DNA from: Evernia prunastri
Lineage: Eukaryota > Ascomycota > Lecanoromycetes > Lecanorales > Parmeliaceae
DNA: 64,000 nt
Assembly: GCA_003184365.1 (NCBI GenBank)
Contig: NKYR01000011.1
Location: 62,001 to 126,000 of the forward strand
Direction of reading: 5' to 3'
The notes beneath the pieces are model-generated. The model searched no databases, had not been told where the DNA came from, and saw only the letters and a program-made list of their open reading frames with translations. This document shows positions 46,582 through 57,957 of this stretch, in pieces (position 1 is the first letter of the stretch; the number at the start of each line of letters is the position of its first letter). Both the position numbers and the translations under genes were made by a program.

Positions 46582-47792
46582 GCCCGATCCATCTATATGC
46601 ATTCCTGCATCTCCGAGATTTCAAATTTCACGGGGATCAAGGCGCATGATATCGGTGAAAATTGTCGTTCTTCTTACTTTACACACATCCATGCAGACTT
46701 TAATCAATCGCAATACATGATAAACTCGCATATAAACAACCCCCCCTCTGGTCGCTATTTCCACCTCTCTCCAACCACCCAAGACAACCGACGCGTAGAA
46801 AGCATCAGTCGTCGTCGTGACCGTAGAATCCCACAAATCTTCCACTCACTCATTCACTCACTCACCCATCAAACCGCCCATCCCGTTCCCATTCCCCCAG
46901 GGAAAACCCTCCCCTTTCTTCCTTCCTTCCTCCTCAAGCCTACATACGTAATAGTCGAAGGACGGATCGCATCAAGCATCCAGCATCCAACATCAAGCAA
47001 GCAGAGCACCAAGCTCTATCAATTTACCCATCTATCCATCAACCCAAACCATACCGTCGTTCGTTCCATCCCAAGAACCAGAGAACCGTCGTTCCCACGA
47101 GCCAAAGAGAGGAGAGCCCAAGAGAGGAGACAAAATCAAGATCAGGATCAGGAGCACAATTAAGGACACGCCTCCAACTCCAATCACCATCCCACCAGCC
47201 GATATAACCACAAAGAAAAAGAACAAAAGAACCCCCGCGTTAAAAATCACGAGTTCTGGACATTCCCCACTCACGTCCGCTTTATCGACTCGAAAGAAAG
47301 CGGAAACCCAGACCTCTATCATACCCACTTTATACAATACAACCGACTATAAGATATAACCAAGAGAATGATCAGGTTCTCAACTTATCTGACAAAGATA
47401 CATAAAAGAACTTAATCTGACGAAGACCCACACAAGACGCGTCGAATACATACGCGCTTTGATTGGGAGATTTCAAACGAACCGTCGATGCTACAGAAGG
47501 ACGTATCAAGCAAGTCACCGTGAAAATAAAATATCGCGACGACGATATAGGTAAGAGCACCGGACAGAATCCTAACGATGACGGAATTTCGTTGGAACGA
47601 AAATGGAAAGGACCTGGTCGGATCTGTGGTTGACAAGACGGCGTCTTGCGTTGAGAGTTTCGCTGGAAAGCGCCCGAGTGTATATGATATATATACTCCG
47701 TGATGAAGTCTCGTTGGATACTCTACTCCGTGAAGTTCCTTTTTTTATAGATAAAATTCCTTCATAAGCCCTAACTCCCCCCTTCCCGCATC
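46582..47792. other. Intergenic region, no supported gene
   Basis: This 1.2 kb is rich in CCATCC, CACTCA and CATCAA strings. The plus frame 46597-47163 is a product of that composition and shows no family feature. An AGAGGAGA/AAGATCAGGATCAGGA purine tract lies at about 47105-47150. Confidence 0.45.
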
Positions 47793-49412
47793 TCAAACCT
47801 TACTCCCCATCCCTCCCTCCCTCACCAGCGCCGGTTCAAGCGCCGAGCGCACCGCAATCCCCCCTTCCCCTTCCCCCTCCTCCCCTTCCCCCTCCTCCCC
47901 TCCTCCCTCCTCCCGCCCCCGATACCACTGCGCCCCCCACCCCGCCTCCCCCACGCTCTCTTCAGACTCAGACAGCTCATCCGGCTCCCTCCACGGCGCC
48001 TTCCTCCCTGCGCCGCCGCCGCCTCCTCCCTCCCCGCGCCCCAGATCATCATCATCATCATTTCCATCCGCCGGCCCGCGTCGTCGGGGACCCGTGAGTT
48101 TCACCGGCCAGGAGGACTGCTGCATGGCGCTGCGGCTGCGGTTGCGGCGGGCGCTGAGGCGGGAGCGGAGGTGGGAGGGGAGAAGGGCGAGAAGCGGGGG
48201 CAGTTTGCGGAAGAGGGGCTGCAGGACGGGGAGGCAGCCGCAGATGATGGCGAGGTTGACTTCGATGGCCCTGTGTGTGTGTGTGTGTGGGTTGTGAGTT
48301 GGGTGTTGGGGGGGAATGGTTTCTGGGGGGGATGGTGGAGGGGAAGGGAGGGGAATGGAGGGGGGAGAAGAGAATGTAAGGGGTGACGCCGGGGCTTGCT
48401 TACATCCAGGTTTTGATCCGTATGATCTGGAAGGTTTGATCAGTAAGCGAGGTGTAGAGTATGTACTGCCTTACGATGGCGGTAGCGGCGATACTGCGTA
48501 TTGATGAGCGGGACCGAAAAGCGATAGCCATGACAGAAGAGGGCACAAAGCAGGGTTTTAATATGACTCACACAGCACCGTTAGCGAAGACGATAGAAAC
48601 GCCAATCTTCTTCGCCCTGGTCATCTGCAGCGTCCAGAGCAACGGCATGGGCATGAGCAGCAGCACGAAGTCGACGAAGATGTTGCAGAAGCCGAAGATG
48701 TTCTCCACGACGTACGACCTCGGTGCGCACACCGTGGTCGGCGCCACGAGCAGTTTGAAGTTGAACGTGGCGGCCAACGGCCTGCAAGCGAAGCACACCA
48801 GGAGCACCGTGACGGTGGCCCACACGGCCATGAGGGCGCCGACGGCCCAGGCGGTGTAGCGGAACTTGGGGCTGACTTTGAAGATGCGGTAGAGGAAGAT
48901 GAGGATGGCGAATTTGGCGAGGGTGATGGAGACGACGTAGAGTAAGCCATCGACCGCTATCAGCTGTTGGGGTTCCGTTAGGAATGAGTTGGGAAAGGTT
49001 TTGGTATGGAGTACGAACGACCAATAAAGGCTGGCTGTACGACTCAGGGATTATGCTGATATGCCTCCCAAGATCATATCGGTATACACCTTTTTGCGGA
49101 TTAGCGGCTGAGGAGCCCCGTCGATCTTTGATGCATACTGAGGAGATCCCCTACTACACGGCCGACAGCAATCAGAAATGCTAGAACAGAAGCGCCTATT
49201 CCAGGTGGGATCAGCCTCAAAGGTACACAAATGTGAGACGGGAATGTATTACAGTCTTCCCAACCGGGGGATTTTGTGAGGAAGCATTTGGTATACAAGC
49301 GGCCGACCACTAGGAGGAAAGCAAAGATGATGGTGACGAGATCGGTGGTGACGAGTTTCCACCCAATGGACTGATTGTTGTAAGCTGGAGAGCCGACAGC
49401 GGGACCGGACAT
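47793..49412 (-). CDS. Rhodopsin-domain (PTH11-like) integral membrane protein
   Basis: The second member of the family in this window. Supported exons are 49412-49253, about 49195-49139, about 48960-48572, 48493-48404 and 48270-47793; the junction near 49139/48960 is unresolved because phases do not fit my best donor. Features in order: helix 1 with RLYTKCFLTKSPGWED, helix LLYVVSITLAKFAILIFLYR, loop CFACRPLAATFNF, helix FVDFVLLLMPMPLLWTLQ, ATAIVRQYILYTSLTD, then AIEVNLAIICGCLPVLQPLF. The C-terminal tail is Arg-, Gly- and Glu-rich (EEGGGEEGEGEEGEGEGG) and starts with a run of Asp (GNDDDDDLGRG). A ligand or role cannot be read; PTH11-type receptors sense extracellular cues at the plasma membrane. 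Confidence 0.75.
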
Positions 49413-50786
49413 CTTGTCTTGCCGGCGAGTTCGATATGCAGTCTCGTTTCGAAAGGTAAGAGACGAAAGTCGAGACGCATAGAAATGATCGAAGAGTGTG
49501 TCGCTTCAAGATCAAGTGTACACATGGAAAGGAAGTAGATTGAAGAGGGCACAAGAGAGGAGCCGTATACAATGGGCGAGGACGACGCCATATTATGAAG
49601 AAAATCCACGAACGCTCTGACCTTCTCCATCAGCACATGGGTAAAAGCCAAAAGGGCACCAGAACAGTGAGGAGCACGAGCCAGATTTCGGAGAATATCA
49701 GGAATTAGATTTGTTCGGCGAAAAGCATGATGGCTTAGGTATACTATTGCCATAATAGACCAGCCGTCAAGGGTCCAACAGAGACGGGTTTACGGAGAAT
49801 TCCTTGAACATGACAAGACGAAAAGGAAAGTCCATTGGAGCGCAAGAAGAATTCAAGGTTCAGAAAGGAGAATTTTGAATAAATATGCGAAAATGTCAGA
49901 CATTTTGAACAAAAGTTAAGACGGCGACTGGGATAACAATAAGTTAATTGGATGCCATGTCAATATATCCCCGATCGATTGTACTCTAGAGAGATGGTGG
50001 TCCCTCGAGGCTGAGAGACCGTTGACTTGGCTCGTGAGATGGCCGCTTCACTAAAATCCCCGTAGGCCAAACTCTGACGCCCCTGACGCTGTTGAGCCGC
50101 AGATCCTTCCGGGGTAATCATATGTACCCCGGATTGTCAACCGCCCCATCAGCATCTCCAACTCCAGCGTCATCTTTAAACTTCAGCGCTCGAGCAATGA
50201 TGTTCATCGAAGCTGCCCGTCATGGTAATGCGGTAGAAGTGCCTTAGAAAACAGCTTACCTTCTAGTGTATCTTCTCCAACTCACTCTGACTGCTTAGCT
50301 GGGATCGCTTCCGTTTGTGACTGTGACTGCGACCCAACTCTCCGTAGAGTAGGCTGATGCTTCCGGGCATCGCACCAATCGGTACGAGGACTGAAGACGG
50401 TCAACTATCCAGTCCAAACTCTAATGATGAGCCTCCCAGCACCTCGGTTAAATCTCAGGGCGTGGCTTCGTCGTTGATGTAATCAATAGTACAGTCGTTC
50501 AGAAGCGATATCAGCCCACGCACACTGTCGACAAGTCCACATCGACGGAGGGAATCTTTTTCACCATTGAACGCTCAGACTCCCACTCGTGGAAAAACTG
50601 CAAGCAAAAGCTTTGTTTAGCTGGAGCGTGTAACTGACGTAAGAAACCCAGAATATCCAAACCGCGCACTGCACCTCTTTCGGTCAGTTTTGCTGGCCAT
50701 TGCACCGGCGGGACCCATCGTCCAAACTCTAATTTGACTGACACTTCCCACCCGGGCCTTTCCAATGCCTGAATTCGTAGCTGCCA
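49413..50786. other. Intergenic region, no gene seen
   Basis: It lies between the start of the rhodopsin-domain gene and the 3' end of the C2H2/J-domain gene. Minus-strand frames at 49310-49753 and 50511-50765 lack any family feature. Confidence 0.45.
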
Positions 50787-51917
50787 TTACATTCTGCGAT
50801 CATGATCATATCTCCGCCGAAGCCCAGGATCCGAAAGCACATCCGCCGCCTGTCCCACCAGCGCAGCCTCCTGATCAATCGCCCCCTTCTCTTCATCCGT
50901 AAGCCCCTCCTGCCGCTTGCGCCGATCCGGATGCACCTTGACGCGCATCTCCTTCGCCGCCATCAGGACCTCTCCGTGCGAGCTATCCTTACCGACGCCC
51001 AGCCTCGCGTAATGATCCGGGAGCGACTCCCTCCCGCCATCTCCGTTCCCAACGTCCGGGTACCCCGTGCCGAACTTCGCAGAATAGCACCCCCGGCAGC
51101 GACCCTCGTGTACCTCGGACGCGGGGAACATCTTGCGGCAGGCAAAGCAGAACCGGTGACTTTCTTCGATATGGCTGAGGCGCTCGAAGGCGGTGGGGAA
51201 GTGCCGGTCGCAGAAATGGCAGTATAGCTCGCCGTGGCGGTCTATGTAGTGATAGCGAAGACTCTTCGCGTTGCCGAACACAACGACGCGTTCGGAACAG
51301 TATTGGCAACATAAATGGCGTGGTGAGGTCTGATAGTGGCGGTCCCGTTCCGCAATGTCCGTGAAGCTCTCGCGGCATTTCCTGCACCGAACGGACGGCG
51401 GCTGCTGCTGCTTGTGCTCGATCTCGTGGCGGTTGAGGTCCGCAATCGTCTCGAAGGTTTTGCGACATGTTCCACACTCGAACAGAAGCTGTCTCTGTAC
51501 GAGATGCTCGTCTGCTGGGGTGCCGTGAGCACCGTTAGGTTTCGCCTTTTTACGAGATCGCTCATCGTTCGAGGCGCAAGGAGTGTCGAATTGGGCAAAG
51601 GGCTTCCCGTCATCGAATGCCTTGCCAAAAGCGGTTTCACTGGAACCAGCGGCTGTTCGAGACCCATTACCACCTCTGCGGCCGTTGAGATGCCCGTTCT
51701 CGGTAAGGTCGACGAAGTTGTCAGACGCGTTGTCTTTGGCACCAGCAGGTGCTTGAGAGCTTTTACTTCTGCACTTGCTGAGTTCCGCGTCATCTGTGAG
51801 GTCGATCAAGTCGTCGAGCTTTCTTTTCTGGTGCCTTTTCGGCTCGACAGGGATCGCGGTATTGTTGAATGCACGCGCTCCGTTAACGTTGGACTCGCAC
51901 GATACAGTTGGAGCCAT
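50787..51917 (-). CDS. C2H2 zinc-finger protein with C-terminal J domain and SIM-like motifs
   Basis: An intronless frame of 376 residues. Two short acidic motifs, LIDLTDD (37-43) and FVDLTEN (68-74), match the core of SUMO-interaction motifs. Four or five Cys2His2-type units lie at 148-254 (CGTCRKTFETIADLNRHEIEH, then CRKC, CQYC and CHFC units), with an added CxxC/CxGC pair (FCFACRKMF, CRGC) to 277. Residues 301-374 form a J domain: DHYARLGVGKDSSHGEVL, MRVKVHPDRRK with the HPD tripeptide at 329-331, and AADVLSDPGLRRRYDHDR. J domains recruit Hsp70. Together this suggests a nuclear protein linking DNA, RNA or SUMOylated partners to Hsp70; that is inference. The sequence is complete and very GC-rich. 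Confidence 0.85.
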   Translation of the reverse strand: MAPTVSCESNVNGARAFNNTAIPVEPKRHQKRKLDDLIDLTDDAELSKCRSKSSQAPAGAKDNASDNFVDLTENGHLNGRRGGNGSRTAAGSSETAFGKAFDDGKPFAQFDTPCASNDERSRKKAKPNGAHGTPADEHLVQRQLLFECGTCRKTFETIADLNRHEIEHKQQQPPSVRCRKCRESFTDIAERDRHYQTSPRHLCCQYCSERVVVFGNAKSLRYHYIDRHGELYCHFCDRHFPTAFERLSHIEESHRFCFACRKMFPASEVHEGRCRGCYSAKFGTGYPDVGNGDGGRESLPDHYARLGVGKDSSHGEVLMAAKEMRVKVHPDRRKRQEGLTDEEKGAIDQEAALVGQAADVLSDPGLRRRYDHDRRM

Positions 51918-52786
51918 CTCGAGTTCAACGTTCGAATGTTACGGGCAAGTTCAAACTGTCGGATGGCAGAAATGGATTCAGGGGATGGTTGAGAGGGGGG
52001 CAGACATCCAAAACAATGACCTGACCTTGTCTTACATAATCTTCTTTGTGTTATGCACCATTGTCTTTCTTTTGACTCACTAATTTCAAGACGCAAAGGC
52101 ACAGTGTCACCTGAGCTCCAGTGTTGACCTATCGAGCAAGCTAGCCAAGTTCAGAGACGCAGAACCGAGGAATTAGACAGTAATTGAACACACAATTCTG
52201 GCGCTAGTCCTCAGCACGAGTTCGCGAGACGTGTTGAAGAACCTCCTTCACCCTCCGTTCCGTCAAGTCTTCGATCATGTGATGAGCGGGCAGGTTTATT
52301 CCCTATAAAAAGCCTATAGAGCCCAGTCAACAATTCCATACTTCGGGAGCTTGTGAGTTGATTACTCTAAGCTTTGGCTCGGAGAGCTGCCGGGCGAGGT
52401 GCTAGAAGTGGCGATCGAAGCGGCATCAACCCCGTGGAGATCGATTTGGGATAAGCATTAATGGATCTATTGCTTGGCTCTGCGATGCTCTTTCTGGGAA
52501 TACTTCGTGCGACGAGATAGGGCTTCTGATCCATCGAAGTTGAATTCTTCAGATCGACCTTTCGAAATTACATTTCCATGAACAAAGAGATTGACAGCCT
52601 GCGGCGCTGATGAGTCTGAGAACGGAACTGTGATGACAGGCTTATATGGCACCCTTCGGTGCAGGCCTTCTGGACGCCGTTATGACGGCAGCCTCAATGT
52701 TTAGATTCGTCAATACGGGAAGTTCTAGTAAAAGCAATCGCTATGCGTTATGCGTTACACGTTACCATGGGTGCTGCAGCGCAACT
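51918..52786. other. Intergenic region, no gene seen
   Basis: It separates the start of the C2H2/J gene from the 3' end of the glutathione transferase gene. No gene or repeat is evident. Confidence 0.45.
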
Positions 52787-53682
52787 TCACTTCGCTTCAA
52801 CCTTCATTCTCGCCAATCTCACCTCCATGCTCTTCGCAGCAGCCGGTCCGTCAAAGACGTACGTGACACAATCCTGTGCGCGCACAGCCTTGCTCCATTT
52901 GGTGTAGTTCGGCAATGCATCCAGTCCCTTCAGCATGCTCTGTGGCATTAAGCCCCTCTCCCCGAATGTCTGGTATCGGATTGCGAACGGTGCTGTCAAC
53001 GCCTATCATTTCCAATTAGCCCGTTTTGCGACTCTCATTTCGAGATCTTGGGACTGTAGCATCAGTCACGTACATCCGCGAGCGTGAAACTTTCACTGCC
53101 CCCATAGAAAGGTCCAGCACCCTCCAACAACGGCTCGATCTCTTTCCTCATAGCTTCGACCAACTCCGCGCCCACCTTCTCCTTCTCCTCCCCCTCCGCC
53201 TTCAACACTTGATAGAAGTACGTGTTGACCTTCCCAACCCAGGTATCCGCAAAGAAAGTCATCCGTGCCCTCGTCAACGCACTCGTCGGGCTTTCCCTCG
53301 GCGCGGGCCAGAAGCTCGACTTGGGATACATGTCCGCGAGGAAGATGCTGACGATGGACGACTCGGTGATGATCTCATCTTCGAGGATGCCATTGGAGAA
53401 TCTCATGCTTGGGACGAGGCCCCGGGGGTTGATCTTGAGGTACCAAGGCTCGCGGGGACGATCGAGGTCGATGATGACTTCTTCGTATGGGATTTGGAGG
53501 GCGCGGAGGGTGATTTGGGCGCGGTGGGCCCAGGGGCAGAGGTGGTTGGTGTACAGGGTTACTATAGGAAGAGATCCAATTAGACAGGTACTTCTTGGGT
53601 GGGGGTAGGGAGGCGTACTTTTGGGAGCGACGCCATTGCTCGAGTCCGTCCCACTGGAGACGTGATGGCCATTCGTAGACAT
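52787..53682 (-). CDS. Glutathione S-transferase, Omega-like
   Basis: Exons 53682-53619, 53561-53074 and 53002-52787 join in phase into 255 residues. The thioredoxin-like N-terminal domain reads ITLYTNHLCPWAHRAQITL; CPWA supplies a catalytic Cys as in Omega-type enzymes. It is followed by KINPRGLVPSM (the conserved cis-Pro) and EDEIITESSIV, the E-S pair that binds glutathione. The helical C-terminal domain includes AGPFYGGSESFTLAD/ALTAPFAIRY and ends in RLARMKVEAK. Omega GSTs act as thiol transferases or deglutathionylating enzymes in the cytosol. Introns are 57 and 71 nt. The length fits the family. Confidence 0.9.
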
Positions 53683-54341
53683 ACTTCTGTATCTGTATGG
53701 AGAATCTGATGGATGGAAGGGTGAGTGTTGTAGATTGTGAATGATTCAACCAGGCGGATTGATTGGAAAGTTATAGCAGCTTCACTTTGTGAGCAAGTGT
53801 GAATTGAATTATTAATTTTGTCGGCCCATCGGGATCAATCGTCCCCGGCAATCCCACCACACCCGATGGCAATTCTTCAGCCTTACCAATCATTATGACG
53901 AGTTCGGAGCGGATAATCTTATGGCCACTAGCGGGAAAGCTAAGGAATGTAAACTTCTCGCGCAGGACTGAGAACTTCTTCCGTTCTTTTCATCATCGAC
54001 AACATATGAATTTGACCAAAACATCATCGTGACTGAAAGCACCATCTCTGCGAAGCAGTCAGTCTGCAGTCTGCAGTCTGCACTCTGCATCATAACTTCA
54101 TAAGTATCGCTGCTAACTAATCGCTAAGCGACATCACAGAAACACTTACCGTTCGTTTCTCCTTTTCTCATCCTGTCTTGAAATTTAGTTTTTCTTTTGC
54201 AAAAATAAATTCTTCCATTTCACATCTCCTCTGATTCACTTTTCTCTGCAATTCCCTCGACTTCCATCATGCTGACTAATCCTATCAGATCACTTGGCAG
54301 CCCTAACCCTGAGATCACTGTTTACTCTTCTTCTCCCAGCC
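53683..54341. other. Divergent promoter region
   Basis: This spacer between the GST gene and the Spt10-like gene has CTGCAGTCTGCAGTCTGCA at about 54062-54083 and a T-rich leader before 54200. No gene is seen. Confidence 0.5.
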
Positions 54342-56196
54342 ATGCCGGCGATGCTGGAAGATCCCACGGCTCCGGCCATCTACCGCGTCTCCGGCAATCC
54401 CCCTTATCCTACCCCCGATGACCCACAAATACCCCATACCATATTTCCCAGCAAGGTAACCCTCCGTGACCGCATAACCATCGCCTCCCTGCTCCCTTTT
54501 TCCACGGCCACCGCGGTTCCACCCCGACTGCTCTCTTATCTATGTTCCCAACTCAACCTCGAAATCGAAAAAGGGGACACTTACCCCATGATGACATCTA
54601 TGCCCCTCTCAACATTCGGCGCCTATTGGTTTCAGAACTTTGGTGCCATCATGTTGCTGGGCGAAGTCGAAAGTGTGGAGCAGGTCTGGGAAATGGAGGA
54701 TAGAGGGGAGGAATGGGAAAAGGTCTGTTTAGGAAGTTTTTACGTCAAGCCAAACTACCCCGGAAGGAGCAGTCACGTTTGCAACGGAGGTTTTCTAGTG
54801 ACAGAGGCAGCGAGGAATAAGGGTGTTGGAAGGCTAATGGGAGAAGGGTACCTAGAGTGGGCTCCAAAATTGGTAGGTGCTGTTTTTCGTTCTACAATTT
54901 TCTTTCATGCGTTTCTTCAAATCTGTCCATGGTTCCTGGATCTCCCTTTCTCTTTTAACTTCAGGACTCCTTTTTTCAGCTTGGATAGCTATGGAAGACT
55001 TCTCTGATAGAACTTGTTAGGGATACACCTACTCAGTCTTTAATCTCGTCTACGAAACCAACGTCGCATCCTGTCGAATATGGGATGCCCTCGGCTTCAA
55101 ACGCATCGGCCGGATCCCAGCCTGCGGAAACCTCCGCTCCTCCCCCAACGAATTAGTAGAAGCCATAGTCTATGGCCGTAGTCTCGGCTCCGATGCCGAG
55201 GATATCGTAAGCGAAGAGCGTTTCGACAAGATACGCTACTATCTCAAAAACGGCAGTTACCCATCAGGGGCTGACCGAGCGGAGAAGAGTAGACTTAGGA
55301 GTGCAGCGACGCACTACAAGCTCGTCAGAGCTGATGAAAACGAAGGAGGCGAAGAGAAGCTAATGCTCAAAGACAAAGAGGTGGTAAGTGATCCGCAGCG
55401 ACAGTATCAGATCTCGAAGCAAGTGCACGCGCAGCAACACGGCGGCATCAACAAAACCACAGCCACAATCGCAGAGCGATTCCACTGGGTCCGAATCAAG
55501 GAAACCGTCAGCCTCGTCATCAAGAACTGTCCGGACTGCAAAGAAACGGCCGCCAAAGCACCCACCCTCCGGCAAATGGGCGAAGGGGCAGCCCAGCTCC
55601 GGAAAGCCGCCTTTGCAAACGGACAGCAAGGGCCGAACGACTCGAACAACATGATCGAACGGCTCGTCAACTTCGACCAAATGGATCCGACAAGTCCCGG
55701 GCCAAACCAGCACCACCATCATCATCCCCATCACCATCCGCGAGATCTCTCCATCTCCCGGAGTCCGGAAATGGACCACCAAGCACCGACGGCCATGATG
55801 CGCCGACTGCAGGAATTCAACGGCATCCCCGTCGACCCGCAGATCGACCCGCGGATAATCCAGCAACCGCACGGCGGAGCCGGCCACCACCACCATCATC
55901 ACTACGCAAACGATGACTACACCCGTGCGCAGCAGCAGCAGCAGCAGCATCGGGTTGAGAACAATCGATACATCGATTTAGAAATGGACGATTCGCGACA
56001 GCCGCAGCAGCAGCAGCACCTGCCCATGGCGATGGCGACGGCGACGGAGCGGCACGTGCGCAAGGGGGACGAGCCGGCGGGGTACCAGACGGCGGGCATG
56101 GCGCACGGCGAGCGGATGCAGCAGGACGGGGACGAGGGGGACGAGTACAAGCAGGAGCGGGAAATAGATTTCCAGGAGCTCTTGAGGAACTCGTGA
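54342..56196 (+). CDS. Spt10-like GNAT acetyltransferase with H2C2 (integrase-type) zinc finger
   Basis: Exons 54342-54872 and 55021-56196 (148-nt intron) give 568 residues. A GNAT domain spans about 40-230: LLGEVESVEQVWEME, LGSFYVKPNYPGRSSHVCN, the acetyl-CoA loop RNKGVGRLMG (158-167), and NVASCRIWDALGFKRIGRIP. A His2-Cys2 finger follows: H313-x3-H317-x29-C347-x2-C350 (KQVHAQQHGG...KNCPDCKE), the HHCC arrangement of retroviral-type integrases. In yeast Spt10 this finger binds histone-gene promoter UAS sites next to an acetyltransferase domain, so a histone-gene regulator is a fair inference. The tail has runs of His (HHHHHPHHHP and HHHHHH) and Gln. The plus frame is open upstream to 54294 only by a TTG; another ATG at 54268 is in a different frame. 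Confidence 0.8.
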
Positions 56197-57957
56197 GATG
56201 GATGCACTCCCGTCGTCTCGTCTCATATCATCTCAGAGGACATATGGGCTTGTATAGTATGAAAATACCATGCTGATGGAACATAAATGCATGCGTGCAT
56301 GCGCTTAATAGACAATCTAGATTTTTTGGTTCAAAACCACGTGCTGTGTCCAAAGATGCCCCCAGGGGTGAAACAGAGAGTCCAGCGGCTCAGCCTTTCA
56401 CATATCAATTCTGCACAGCCACCAAAAACAGCCGGAACCGTGTCGCGGGGTCTTCAACACCGGGGCTAGCTACTCTACCCGAAGAGGCTCACGTTTTACC
56501 CCCCCCCCCCCCCCCCCACCGGATGCTAAAAAGAACCCTCCCAAACAGCCCCAAATGACCGCCGTCCCGGACGAGAATCATCAGCTCTGGCCCTGATCGG
56601 GACGGAAGAGGCACATGCAGGCGTGTGATTTTCGCGCTAAGGCCGGCCACGCGGGCTAGATTATTGTGGCTGTATACCGACGGAAGGAGTGCTCCGAACA
56701 GTCGTTTCCGAAACTATTGGATCTTACATACCGGCTAGCCGAACGTAATTCGTGGCGTGTCCTCCGTGATTTATACGATAGGGTCATTCTGATCGTGGAG
56801 TAGACGCACGGCCATGGACGCGTGGTGATACGGTTTGATGGAGGCAAAGCGGTTAGTGGGCTGGAGAATCCGACGGCTGAATGCGGTGATCTCATGAAGT
56901 TTAGGGGCGACGTGAGGACGTGTTGTGAAACGACACATGGGGACGGATATTTCGGCTACGCAACGGCCTTTCATGCTGCGGTGAGCTCTGTCAGTCTTCT
57001 TGATGCTATCCCGACAAACGACGATGATGAGCTTAGTCCCTTTCTTGGGCCGACGAGCCTTTGATAACGACAGGCCTTCTTTGAAAGACTTGGGCGAATC
57101 TGAGGGTGCGGGGTCCTTAAAGGTGCGACTGGTAATGAAACTGTCGGCAGGAGGGTTATTTTGGGATAGTGAAGTGAGTAAGGGTTAACTAAGTGAAATG
57201 TGTGTATAAGCTAACGGTGTAGTAGATGTGACAAAGTAGGGGAAGTGTGGGCAAGTGGTGAAATCAGAATCCGAAATGACGAGAAGAAACGCTATGAGTC
57301 TGAAAGAGCATGGAATCGAATGAAGAGCCCGACACTGGTGGGAAGCCTGTGTAAGTAGAGCTCCTATCAAGACACGAATCTCCTGATCAGCGCGTCCCCG
57401 ACATGAGTCACGTCCCTCTCGATATTGCCCTGCTATGCGAAAGCCGTGCCATGCGGCCGGCTAACCCTCAGTCCCAGTGTGGCGACTAGTACGGTAGGAA
57501 GAAGTGGCCAACGTATAAGAGGAAACCAAAAGGAGGTGATAGATAGACAGAAAACGGTCAGTGATCGAAGCACCTAAACTATCTCCCTATCTCCCTACTA
57601 CAAGCGCAAAACCCCAAGCCCCTACATACTCTAGAATATCTAGAAACCCATCCCCAACATCTCAATCTCTACCGAACAAACCCATCCCAGCAGCTCCTTC
57701 AACCCCCCCAGCCCTTCTCCGAACCAACCGATTCCCTCTCCGATTCTCTACCGCTCTGAAAGTTCCAATCCCTCCAAGCCACCCCTTCGGATTCTCAATC
57801 ACAGAACCGAGAACCGAGACGCCATTCCAGGACAACGCAATGAAAGCAACGCAACACGTGTCAGAAGATTCTAGTGAACAGCGTGTATAATAGTCATGCA
57901 AGCTTCTTCTTGTACCCAAGCTCTCCTTCTGCCGCCACCCACCGGGCAGTCTTCATC
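56197..57957. other. Intergenic region with poly-C run and a decayed repeat
   Basis: It contains a run of 19 C at 56499-56517 and a stretch at about 57230-57400 related to pieces at 11.4 and 21.7 kb. No protein family is recognised in any frame, including 56822-57064 and 57561-57890. Confidence 0.5.
57275..57330 (+). repeat. Decayed multicopy fragment
   Basis: AGAAACGCTATGAGTCTGAA and AATCGAATGAAGAG here match, with changes, AAGAATGCTATGACTCTGAA and AATTCGAATGAAGAG at about 21705-21745, and AAGAATGCTATGGCTCTGAA at about 11425. It may be the remains of a dispersed gene or transposon. Confidence 0.4.

Noticed and set aside
46597..47163. 188-residue plus-strand frame after the Cys-motif gene
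   Set aside because: Its Ser/His/Pro/Arg-rich text follows from CCATC and CACTC repeats; no domain is visible.
50511..50765. 84-residue minus-strand frame
   Set aside because: It starts about 20 bases after the stop of the C2H2/J-domain gene and has no recognisable feature; most likely 3' UTR.
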